Assembly (NCBI GenBank): GCA_020086605.1
Contig: JACBWW010000017.1
Span: forward strand, 22,375,256-22,439,255
DNA length: 64,000 bases
Direction of reading: 5' to 3'
DNA from: Lanius collurio
Lineage: Eukaryota; Chordata; Aves; Passeriformes; Laniidae
The translations under genes were made by a program, and so were the position numbers. The notes below the pieces were generated by a model. That model had not been told where the DNA came from. It did no database searches and saw nothing but the letters and a program-made list of their open reading frames with translations. Below, piece by piece: positions 51,773 to 64,000 of the stretch. Positions within the stretch are counted from its first letter, which is position 1. Every line of letters begins with the position of its first letter.

Positions 51773-54700
51773 CAAGTACTGTCTGCCTTTCTGCCATAAA
51801 AGAACTGGTATGTCAGCTTTGAAAAAGCACACATGCCTGTGTGAGGAAAGGAAAAACTGCAGGCACACCTGCTGTACAGACTCCTGCCTTCTTTTCCTAT
51901 GCAAAACTAGTGGAGTGGAGCCACTGCCTGTGACTCAGATACCCAGTTGCTACAGCACTACAAGCAAATAACACTGAAACAGCTGTCAAAAATGTGATGT
52001 TCCGTTTTGAGGCAGCTTAAATATATTGGCAAATTCATGTGGAGAGATAGCAGGTTAAATGAAAGCTGAATTAAATCTGTATTAGGTCAGTTGCATTTCA
52101 AGAGAGAAAGATTCTGGAAAGGAAGATGATGCAACTTTCTGATGTTCTGAAGTAGTAGAAATCTCTCATTATATACAGACTTGAACAAGGCAATTCTATC
52201 ACAAGATGAAAGACAACACAAATACCTTAAGCCACCAAAGACCATTTTTTTCTAATGGCTGAAACATTCATGGTGAGAAACAAATAAAATATTCCACTAA
52301 AACACAGCAATATCTAACATAATCCAATGAAATCAATGCCAAATGAAACAACTGCAAATACCTACTAGAAAATTACCTTCCATAATTACTCAGAGATTTT
52401 AGATTTAATTGCTCATGACAATTCCTGGAATTCAGTGTAAGCAACAGAAGAGTGCTGAAGAAAATTAAGAAAAAGAAAAGGAAAAAGGCAGAACCAAGGG
52501 TATATTTCTCTGTAACAGCATATAGAGAAATTCAGCTTAACATAGATGAATGTAACAGTAGCTGCATTTCACTGTATTTACTGGGACCAGATCATGTTTC
52601 TCTGCCTGGCAACTCAATATGAAACATCTACTGTTGACAAACAGAATGACCATAAAGTCAGCAGAAGTTGATTAAAAGATTTTTTCATCTAATATTGACA
52701 TTTTTGATTCTAGTCAGAACCATCAAATCTCCATGACTTACACATGTATTTTGCTGTCCTTATGCTACAATGAAGAAAAACAGACATAAAAAATACTTTA
52801 AAAAGACACATTACAACCAAAATTTTATTCCCCTAAACCCAGAAGCTTTCACACAAACTTTGTCATTCAAACATTTTTTATAATTTACTTAATTTACTTT
52901 TTTTTTTTCAGTATGTTAAAAACATTTCATTAGAGAAATTTGGTATCTGTGGATGACAATATTATAAACTCCAGGAAGCACCAAAAAGTGTATCATATTT
53001 TCTCCAATTTTGTGATTTTCAAATGTCTTAACAGGACATGGTCCATGGCAGTTCTTAAGGAGAGCCATTATGACTCTTCAAAATTGTTGTTACTATTTTG
53101 GTTCAGTTTTTACCAGAATTTGTCCCTGAGCACACACCTATCCCCTTGGTCATTCATACCTAATCCAGCTTTGGGAAGCTCCACAGGTTTTCCAGAAAAG
53201 CCTTGCTAGGCAGTTGCTATGTATTTCATCAGAGAGGTCAAAGACAGTACAAATCAGCAGATGAACATCACAAAATACTACTCCTGCACTCACCTCAAGC
53301 ATAGGCATGCCTTCCTCAAGGGTATGCTAGGTGTGCCTAGCTCAGGCCTTGACATTCACTTTGTTACCTTGTGGCCTGTGTTAGTGGATGGAGATCTAGC
53401 AAACACAAACAACTGACACCAGGGTTCACTTCATATTGCCTGTTTCTCTCCACTCTAAAGGAAATTCTTGTTGATCAATTTAGGTGTAGACATCTACATA
53501 GCACATCTCTGAAGTTATGTTTGATAAACTCTAACCTAAATGACATCCAGAAAAAGATTTCCTTTATTGCTAATAATCATAATTGTTTGAATGTGTGCCT
53601 TGTTTACCCTTTTAATTCAATAAGTATAAGCTTCCATACCATGATCCTTGACAAACTCCTTATGAACAGACTGAGGAGTCTCAGCAGCTTATGTATGTAC
53701 CATGGTCCAACCACCTTTTCATCTTGTCTTTGTTAAATGAGGCACATTGATTTAGAAACACCTTATCTAATGGCTTCCCCAAGTCCCTGTATTACATCTT
53801 ACACTTTTTGATACTCTCCAGGTTTTCAATCCAGAGACATGGAATGTGATCTGTGCTTGCTTACACTGCACCAAGAAACACCACTGGCTTACAGCTAAAC
53901 TACAACTTTACATAAGACCATAAGAACAAAAACTCTTGCAACAAAAAGCTTTCAACTGTAGTTGTAAAGCTGCAATGAGCAGTTTGCTGCTGGGAGAAAA
54001 TAAATAAATATATAAAAGAGATGAAACTGTGATTAAATACACAAAAGAACTCTTTAATCTAGAACTTCAAACATACAAGCAGTGAATCTCCAGTCACTGA
54101 AGGTGAGACCATTGTGCTCAGGATACAAATGTATCAGAGATGAAATACCATTCTCTGTTCCCTTCTTTGACCACAGAGCCTTGAGCTTTTATTTTTTCCT
54201 GCCTATGTAACTCTGCCCTAATTTCTAGCTCTGTTGTTATCCTCTCATTGCTTTGGGTTAGAGGCAGCTGTTTTTCTTCCTGTTTGAAATCCATGTTGAT
54301 GTTCTGGGTCAAGGAGAATGCCATGTTAAAGAGCAATGTGCTTAATGAGTTTTGCTGCATGTTTTTACTTTAACAGCAATAGAAAAATCTTAGGCAAGAA
54401 AATATGTTATTAGGTACATTGAATTAACTACTATTATTTTTAAATCCCAACAAAGGATTTTTTTCTAGAAGATATACAAATACCTACCAAAATGTCAGGC
54501 CATGGATATGCACCAGGACTTCTCTGTGGATTTTTTTTTTTTTGGTAGTATATGAAATCTGGTGTTTGTGTCACATTTATGCCACAAATCCCTCTTCAGT
54601 TTTTCAGTATTTGGCCTGTAAAATTTTTAATGCCTTCAGCCTATTGGCTCACACACCACACAACTCTAGCCTGGTAGTAATGAGTAAGCCATGGCCAGAA

Positions 54701-57700
54701 CTGCTTACTTCACAACCACTGACAGTCAGCAGATGTGAACAATTCTCTGAACCCTGTGAGGATATAAGGTTATGGCTGGCTTGAATATTCTTCCTTTTTT
54801 CCCCTCCAAAAAACAAAGGTTGGTTGTACCATCTTCTGATATATTCAATGATGGCTATCACAGAAATTGAATATCTCTCCCTCTCTCCTTTATGTAAACA
54901 CATAGACATTTATCTTACTCCTTTCTCTCCTTTTTTTTTCCTACTGTCTCACTTCCTTTCCAGCCTTGTGTTTATTCCTACTGTTTTATAATGTACCTTT
55001 TTCAACTCTCTTGTGTCTCTTCAAGGATGGTGAAAAATGAGAACCTCCTCACACTTTATGCATGTGATTCCATAAATATTATACAGGGACATGACTTTCC
55101 ACTCTGTAATTTTCTTCAAACCAAAGCCATTTTGTATCTGCAAACATAGTCAGTTCCGGCTTAGCAATGGGGGAAAAAAAGGCAGGCAACAACAAAATAT
55201 CTGACCAAATATGTAAATTAGTTTCTGTAAAAAGAATGATAGGTTAGGGTTTGCCAGGCCAGAAAAAAAAGGAGTAAGGAGAAGTATGATGGAATGCCAT
55301 CATAGCACACATACAAAACTTGTAAAAGATGAGACTTCATCCAACATGGGAACCAGAGGGCATTCTACTGAACAAGCCATTTGGACACAACACGAGGCAA
55401 GGGGATCTTTACACAACATCTGTGTCTGCAGGGCAGGTCTTTGGTCACAGCCAGGCACAGGGGATGGCCAGAATTTATACTGGTTCAAAAGGGAACTGGA
55501 TCATTTTACAGGAGAACAAACCCTAGGACCTGTGATGTCTCCACTGGCCACAGTACTTGGAGAATACACCACTGTGAATTTGCTTTATGCAGCTGCCTAG
55601 TTGCTACCACTGCACACCAACGAAGAAAGATGATGCACAGACAGTGGATTTTTGTCTGAAGAATAAAGTAACCCTGAGGGGCATTCACAGGTTAAGGGGA
55701 GTTTGAGAGTTTGCTCTGCTGGATTCAGACCAGCACAGCACCTTTTTATGCCAGAAAGACTCTCTGTTCTGTGGTCTAAGGCAGCACAGATATTTCAAAT
55801 GACCTTTTCCAACACAACACCTATGAAAGTGCAGATTTTCTACTACAAAAATTCAAAATCATGAGTTACATAGTTTTATAACTCTTACAGAGTGCATTCA
55901 AGCACTGCCTATGCCCAAACATGTTTAATTAACAGAAATAATATGGAAATGCTTCACATATAATAACTGTAAGACAGAATGTAAGCTTTGCATTCATAAT
56001 AGATTGACCTGGAGAAGGGGAGGGGCAATTTTGAGATGCTCCAACATTTCTACAATTACGACTGCAGTACAGATAGAAGATCAGATCTCAGTCCTTTCAA
56101 AAAATTTTGTACCCCCCTGTAAAAGCCTACATATACCAGGATTCACCTGGACAGTCCAAGCTTAATTTTTATCATCCACTACAAATTTCCTCTATTCAGT
56201 CAAGTCCCATAGCACTGTCTGCCAAGTGAAACATTTACTCATGGTATTTAGGTGGGGGATGGAACACTAAACAGTGCTATTGTCTACATGAAACCTGGGG
56301 GAAAATCTGTATCTAACTAATTTTTTCTTCTCTATTTTTTAGAGTGTAGTTTGCTAAAAATAAATATTGTTGAAATAGCTGTGCTTCTGGGTTAGTTATT
56401 TCATCAGAACAGGCCCAACTACATGTACTCTAAATTCATATGAAAAAAGTTGTCCTGCTATTCAATCAATAGGATGTTCTTATTTTAGATGTCTCAAAAG
56501 AATGTGTTTTATTCCTTGCCTGCTTTAACCTTTTTTGATGCAAATTTGACATATTTTCTTCCCTACAGTCAATGCTGTAGTAGTGCAACGACATTAATCC
56601 AAACACCTCTTTGTAGCAGCTAAGTTTTGTAACATCCAAATTAGATTTCCCTGAGACATGAAAACTATTTGTAGCAAGTAATATAGTGCTCTATACTAAA
56701 TAACAACATATTCTGAACAGCTGCCCTGAAGCAATAGAAATATACTTCCTTCTCCATTATTAAAAAGTAATTTAGTCCCCTCATAGGAAAAAAAATCCCA
56801 AACACCACAGGTTGAAAGGTACAGCCCAATAGCAACAGAAAACCTCTGAAGATTTTTCCTAATAAATTACCAGGAATTAAGGCGGTATTTTCCTCCTCCT
56901 TTCTGATTTTTGCTCCTCTAGCATGGCCAAGTGGAGGCAAACAAAGTGTGTCATTTGGGGAGAGCAACGCCTCCGCAGAATCCTTTCCACTTATCCAGCA
57001 GCTGGACACAGCCCTGATCAAAATTACATCCACAATCCAGCAAGCCCATCCAGTCAAAAATCAGACAACAAAGTCTTTAGCTTAAAGCCTCACAAAAGTT
57101 TTCACAAACAGAGCCTACGGTGCAGACCCAGAATATGAATCCAGTTGCTTAAAATAAAACAATTACAACAAAATATAAAAAGAAATATTCACAGAAAATA
57201 CAATACATCAGCTTAATAAAAACTTGTATCAAATACAGCATGCAACTGATTCTCAAATACATGATGTGGACCACTTCTGTAATTCCAACTATTAATGTAA
57301 AATGAAGGAAAGTCTGTTAAATTTAAGATGAAAGTAACAACAGTCTTCAATTTTTCAGAACCACACTCAGAGTCATTACTGAAATTATGATCACGTCACA
57401 ACATAAAAATTCAGGCAAAGCAAAAAACCATTACTGAGTCACCCCATTATAAAACATTCAAGAGCTTTTGAGCTCGCAGCCTAAGAAATTGAGAAGACAT
57501 GTTACTTTTCTGCAGGTTACTAAGCTGTTTTAACAACAATTTTGAATTAAACAGATGCTAAGCATGTTTACACAAGACGTATTTCAAATTAAGAGTGGTT
57601 TACTTGAATTTAAGTTTAGGAAAATGCATTTTAAAGCTAAATAGATAGATGCTATGCTCAAAATGCAGTGAGTGTTCACACAGAATTCTGCAGCAGTTCC

Positions 57701-60700
57701 ACTTCATCGAGGCATCCCTTTTCAGAAAAGCAGCATCTCTGTGTAGCCATACATCTTTCCCAGAAAACAGGTCATACATACTTCTGGCTTTTCCTTTCCA
57801 AAAATCTTCCCCCACTCTTCAAATACATAGCCCCATACTCCTTACATGTTGCCAAGCAACTTCTCTATCTCCTGCCTGAGCAGAAATAAATCAACTCCAA
57901 ATGAATGTGTCCACACTTTATGCAGGATAGAACCTGGCCTCAGCAGCTTTGATCCAAAAAGCTGTAGCTTGTGTTCCCAAGAAAGGTTCAGGGAGAAATA
58001 AAGGGATACAGCCAGCAGCAGCATCCCAGCTGACACCACTGCTGGCTGCACAAGGCCCCTCCTCCTATTTTATCCAGTATAAAGGCAAACTGCTTATGGT
58101 CAATATGTTTAACTTCAAACTTTATCAAAGGAGGGAATTTTAATGCAGTGAGATACGTGACAGCTGAGAGCAGGAGTGCACACAGCCTCTCCTCCCAACT
58201 CATTCACACAGGGTCATTACAGGAATAAACTGTATGAAAGCAGCTCCACTTCTCAGAGCTTTCACCTCCTGGCTACTCTCAGATTTATCAGTGAGCAGAC
58301 AACACACCATAGCTCCTGAAGCTATTAATATGCATGACTTCTTCACAGCCATTTTATTAATTTTTACACCTTGGATCAATATGCAAATTATTTTTAAAAG
58401 GGAACAAACATGAAATGGCAATTTAAATGAAAGTAAGGCAGTAAATATTTAGCTTCTAGCCTTGTTAAAACATCTGCTTTTTTCTACTTTAAGAAGCCTT
58501 TTAAATATATGCCTCAGCTTTCTGTTGGTAACAAATTTCAGTATTAGTCCAACCCAGAATGAGTGATTTACTAAGCAGAAAGTAAAAAAAAAAACACCAA
58601 AAAACACTTGTGGACACTAACAGGGATGTTGAAGCAAGGACATACAAAGAAAATGTTCATGTTTAGCAGACTCTTAAAATGAATACAGAGTGACATTCAT
58701 CTAGACAGCATTATTTCAGAGTTTGGGGATAGACTTTTACATGAGCCCCAAATGTAGTTCCAGTAGGGAGCATGCATCTGTCAACCTGCAGACACGAGTC
58801 ATTGCCACCACAGTGTAATCCCCCCCAATCTGCAAACAGGTGCATATTTTCATGCATGGACACATATTCTCTTTAGGGAAGAATTTGGTCCTGAAAACTC
58901 TCCTCTCCTGAAATGACTACAAGGGAGTTGATAAAAATCCAACAATTCTTTGCATAGGTGCAAATAACTGTATGTAGTCTGAAAACAAAGAGCCACATTT
59001 TCCTAGTATGATCAAAGTCTATGAGTTGATAAAAATTATTGCAAAGATTTGTAACAAGAAGCAGGCCAACCAAAATAAATGGCAAAACCAGAAATAATAT
59101 GATCTTTCAGGTTTGAAAGATCACATGCAGCTCTAAAGCAGGCATAACCTGGATTCAGTGTTAAAAGTGCTGAGAATTGTTGAGTTACCATAACTCAATA
59201 GTGTTAATCATATTAGAAAACCTGAGAGCAAAGGATGGTTGCCACACATGGTACAGGGGGCAAGTGGGCAGCAATTAAATAGTCAGCCCCTGCAGGAAAC
59301 TGAGACGGGTAATTACTGCTTTTGAACACTGAAAGACCAGAGAGGCGATGTACAGAAAATTGTAATATAGCATAAAACTAACATGTCTACTATACCCATG
59401 ACTGTGTTCATCTAGTAATTATACAGTCCAATTAATCTCAGATAATGCAGGTAATTTGGAGGTATTCTTGACTCCTTTAGGTGCAGTGTCCTCATAGTGA
59501 AAAAATAGAGTTCAGATTTTTAATTTCTTTGCATCCCAATGAAATTCTTCAAGGCCTGAGCAAGATTGTTATTGAATCTGGGTCCCCTCTGAGCAGGCAG
59601 ATGGAAGGAGTAAATAAGCTGGAATTAGGTAAGGGGACTTGAAAAGCTCAAATTCAGGTGCAGTAACAATATCTTCATTGAAAGCACCGTAAAACAGTGA
59701 GCTGGCCTGCATGATCCCCTTAGCCACTGCAAAGGGCAGCAGGATGAACAGATGCACAAACTGCCAGGAAATGGCACTGACATGTTGCAAATCCTAGCTA
59801 GATGTGACATCAACACTTCAAGAAAGATACCTTTAACAAAATCAACATGATTACCAAGTTCCTTTAATATTCAGTCCCTAGGTACTCTCACTGTCCTGAG
59901 GGCAATGCCACTGTGTTTACAAAGCTAATGCAGGAATAGAAGTCCTGTGAGTTGAGGATTTGCGTTTCATTTTCTATTTAACCTTTCAGCATGGAATACA
60001 AAATGGCACCCACTAATAATCATGATTCATTTGTAACACAAAGTCTGTTGTACATAATCTCATGCATTGTTATAGCTATTCCTAGTTGGCGTTTAATACA
60101 TCAATAAAGCATTCATTGTTTCCCTCAAAACAATTTAATTATATTTTGTCAAGATACAAACTCTGAAAAAGTACAAATTTATTAAAAAAACCCAAATCTT
60201 TTTGTGGTGCTCTTCAGACTTCACAGTGTGCTATTACAGACAAAACATTTGAAATCTAAGCAGGGCTCAGGCAGAACCCTGAATCAGAGATGGTGGTATA
60301 TTTGCCATTTTTTTAGTTAGAACAGTACCTTTGTTTGTTGGGGTTTTTTTAATCCTATCTAATTTGGTTTCATTATGTGAAGGAGAAAAATCAAACATAG
60401 CATCTTTTTAATCATTCAGAGTCTACACAACATATAACTGAACAGCAAAGGCCTTATGAAGTAAAGCAGATGGACCACATTATGCATGTGCCCAAGCATT
60501 TTAGGAAAGTATAAGAAGAATTCCTGGGCAGTGGCGACCATAGAAAAACTTGGTTCTCTTGTGTAAACAGTGTTTTCCCCAACAGCTGTATTCCCCTTCC
60601 TGTTTATTCTTCACTTCTGCAGAATTCTCTCAGTTCAGTCACATCTGTATTTCATTTATTGCTAAAAAATATTCCTTTAGCTATCCTCCTAGACTTTTCA

Positions 60701-63700
60701 GATTATTAAGGCTGAGGGAATTTTCCAAATCTCATTTCTCTTTTCACAACCTACTCTGGTCATATTTTTTACACTTCATTTATGTTCTGAATTCACAAAA
60801 TGATCCACATGGGTAACAGGCTTTGCCCACACAGACCAACTTGCACAGTTTGAGTTTTCATGTGAGCAACAGAAATTGTCTAGGCAACCATCTTTTCTTT
60901 CCCATTTTCAGAATAGCATTTCAGAAAATAGGGTTCAGTTGTTTCTATATTTTTTTTTAAATCCAATATTACATTTAACATTTACACATTTCTATAATTA
61001 TTAGACATGAGAAAATTCTTGGAGCTTAATTTTTATCACACCATGTTCAAGAGAGACTTTTTAATACTGGGACCAAAACCAATTATTAAATAGAAGTTAA
61101 GACTATTGATTTAAATTGACATTTTTTTTTAGAATATTCGCTGTACTCTGTAGAAACATTTTATATTCTGCTATTTATATGAACAGAAATTTTTAGGATG
61201 TGTCTGATACGTCTGCCTACCTTTTGGCACAAAAAATACAAGTCTGAAAACGTACAAATAACCCAAATCTACCTTTTTGGATTTCAGCAAGGCTACATGA
61301 AACAAAGTCGTTAAAAAACTATATTGTATCTGTAGTCTAGCACTTAATTTTATTGTACTTTACATCCTTTTTTCTGACTCTCACCTCAAACTCCTTTTTC
61401 TTAAAAATAACTGAACATATGATGAACCATTTCTCAAGGCCAAGCATTAATGTCTGGAAGCAACCATATTCTACAAGCAATACATCTAAAGATGATGTAA
61501 TCTGTTCCAAGAAGTCTGTTTCTATTTTTAAATGGCATACTCTTATTATGCTTTTAAAAGGGCATCTCCATCACACATTGTTACTTTGCTTTTAACCCAC
61601 TAACAATCATCAGTGATATTTAATATACATGAAATGGCTTCAGAAAATAATTGATTTTATATCATTATGTACTCCGAGTCTTACTAATGGTACTTGAAAT
61701 GGTAATTTAAAGTTTCAAGACTATAAAATGCTTTTACTGTGAAGAACATTTCTGCTAAAGGTCATGTTTTCAAAAGAGGTGCATCTTTCCTAACTGCCTT
61801 AAAATGCTTGAGCATTTTGTATGTGAAATATCTTGCAATGTTTTAGTTTCTCCACTTAATGTTACTAAATAAAAGACTGGAGAACCTGGAAAGAACATTA
61901 TAGCAGAAACTCCTCAATGAAAACATTCTCAGCACTGGAACTCCATCTGCTTCCACAAGGAGAGAAAATAATGACAAAGCAATAACTACAATTTTGACTG
62001 AAGAGCACTTTTTAGTGTGCTTTGTTTTCCGCTACCCTAATTTCTAGGTAAATCACAAAATTTAGCATTTCCAACATCATATACTTTCATACTAAAACAA
62101 AAAATGACTTCAAAACTCATAGTCAAACTGCTATTCCTTACCAGAATGAAACCAAACCTAATCTTGATGGCATAGGCATGTCACAAGAAGTGATATGTGT
62201 AGGTGTTGCTTATCAACATATCGTAAGAGTGGGCTGTTATCTCTATCTCTGCTATCACATTGCTACACTAAGATGTGGATCTCAGAGTGCATTTTGACAC
62301 CGTCTTACTAATTTTAGAGGACACAGCTACCTTGCAGACAGTATTATTGCATCTCCTGGAAGCTCCCCTATTCTTCTAGAGAGCAGAAGCAGCAATCCAA
62401 AACAGCAAAGAGGATGGGCAGGGGCTTTTTTTTTTAAACAAAGATTTTGAACCAAAAGTGATAAAAATCCTATCTATCAATGTGATAGGTTTTACTATCT
62501 CAGATTCCTAACAGGTATTATGAAAGCCACTATTTTTTTTTCACATTACAGTGCTACACAGCTCACATCCAGCATACGGTCTACCAAAGCAACTCAGATC
62601 TTTCTGACACCTCCAGAGCACAAACACCTACATGTGCTCTCTCACATGCAGGGGTCTATATTATTGTCACCTTGAGAAAAATGTGCTTTTCATATTAAGT
62701 TGAAATTTACTGAGGAAGTATCACCTAAGAAGAAACAGAGACAACTACTGTCTAAAATCTTTTTTTTTAAATTATTTTTGTTGATTTTTAAAACCCAAGG
62801 TTCATCAACAGTGACTACCGTAGCTGTCTCTAAACATCCATCAGTTACACTGCTATTTGTAACTATGACAACTTAGAGTCTATTATTTACACCATTGTGA
62901 CTGCCATGGTCAAAGACATTTTTCTTTAAGATGCTGGTGTACTTTGCTGCTTGGAAAACCAAAAGACTTTCCAGCTCAATATCATCTGCAGATGTAAATA
63001 GCATTAGCACATTTTCTTTTGGTTGGCTTTTAATAATTGAACTAGAACATGATCAACAAACACCACCACAAATTTCTAAGATGGTCACTCTCAAATGAAT
63101 TATATTTATTAGATAGAGAAGAACAATTGGAAAATATATTACAGATGCATGATTTTGTCCTGTCAGGAAGAGAGTTTAGTTGATCTTTAAGTTACTTTCC
63201 ATCTTTAAATTCTATGATCCTCTGAAATTTTGTTTAGTGTTCCTTGGCCAATATTCTCAACACTCACCTCCTGAGAGCTCTTATTTTTCTAGTAAAGTTA
63301 AATTTGCTTTTCCAGTAATCACTCATAAAGAAATGCAACAATACAGATTTGCTATTTGCTTTCCATTAAATGAACAGTTTGACTAAAAATGCAAAAATAT
63401 AAAAAATACCAACATGTAATGTTATTTATAAACCTGTGTTTTCACTTGCTCTTCAGTTTGTTAGCTTCTAAATGCCTACAGATTTCCTTTTCACTTTATT
63501 TTTACCAGAAACTGAAATTTACTTTCCAAGGATGGCAACTGCCAAGACTGTTCTTATTTCAAAGATCAGCATCATATTTGTTTTTTCTCCTTTCCTAGAC
63601 TTTTTGCATTTTCTCAACTCTCCAAGAGTTTTCAAAAGTAACACAGAATTTAAAAAAATTAAAACAATACTCCAGCACATTTCCACAGTGCCTTTAGCTG

Positions 63701-64000
63701 GGCTGTTTGCAGCTGATGTTAACGGGAAGGGGAGTAGCAGATAGTGCTGTAACACGGTACAGCACATTCATCATCACACAAGCCAAAATGCCCTCATGCT
63801 AGGCAGTGATCACAGGCAAGAGGACAGCAGGGGAACAGAGATGTAGGTCCTGAGCATTCCTGAAAGGCAGCAGCAGAGGAATCTTATTTATACTTGCTGC
63901 AACTTTTACAATGAATACTTATACTTCAGTGTTTCCCTTCTGGTCTTTCAATCAACAGATTTAATCATATCTTCATTATTTCCCGTCTGTCCAAACAAGT

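Noticed and set aside
55286..55659. Overlapping plus-strand frames of 65-104 codons
   Set aside because: No domain, no splice context and similar openness in several frames; treated as chance.

Overview
The window looks like a piece of a bird chromosome. It is AT-rich vertebrate sequence with GT/AG-spliced exons, CR1 LINE fragments (the dominant avian retroposon) and one LTR retroelement. A non-avian reptile is possible, but the CR1 types and moderate introns fit a bird better. There is no bacterial gene content, and nearly all open frames over 60 codons are chance.

Layout. Positions 1-6300 hold the 3' end of GLCCI1 (+ strand): an intron, the last two coding exons (2220-2340 and 3405-3753) and a long AU-rich 3' UTR with three candidate poly(A) signals. 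Positions 6312-20240 are the intergenic space between two convergent genes, with several CR1 fragments and a 2.67-kb LTR element (16748-19420). Positions 20244-45479 hold the 3' half of ICA1 (islet cell autoantigen 1, ICA69) on the minus strand. Eight coding exons join with matching phases into the last 290 residues, and a ninth, unexpected 96-nt in-frame exon candidate lies in the last intron. Positions 45480-64000 read as ICA1 intron; I could not find the exons for its first ~190 residues, so they should lie beyond the window. The GLCCI1/ICA1 tail-to-tail order is the same as on human chromosome 7p.

The most unusual object is the LTR element. It has two ~290-bp LTRs, a perfect 6-bp target duplication, a primer-binding site matching tRNA-Ala, a broken gag-like region with a betaretrovirus-like matrix segment, a minisatellite, and then, just before the polypurine tract and 3' LTR, an open frame encoding a complete cold-shock domain of the vertebrate Y-box (YBX) family joined to a Pro/Tyr/Phe-rich tail. 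The domain aligns with YBX proteins without gaps and without introns, so it came from a spliced host mRNA. This looks like a host-gene capture by a small non-autonomous endogenous retrovirus. Nothing in the window shows whether it is expressed or functional.
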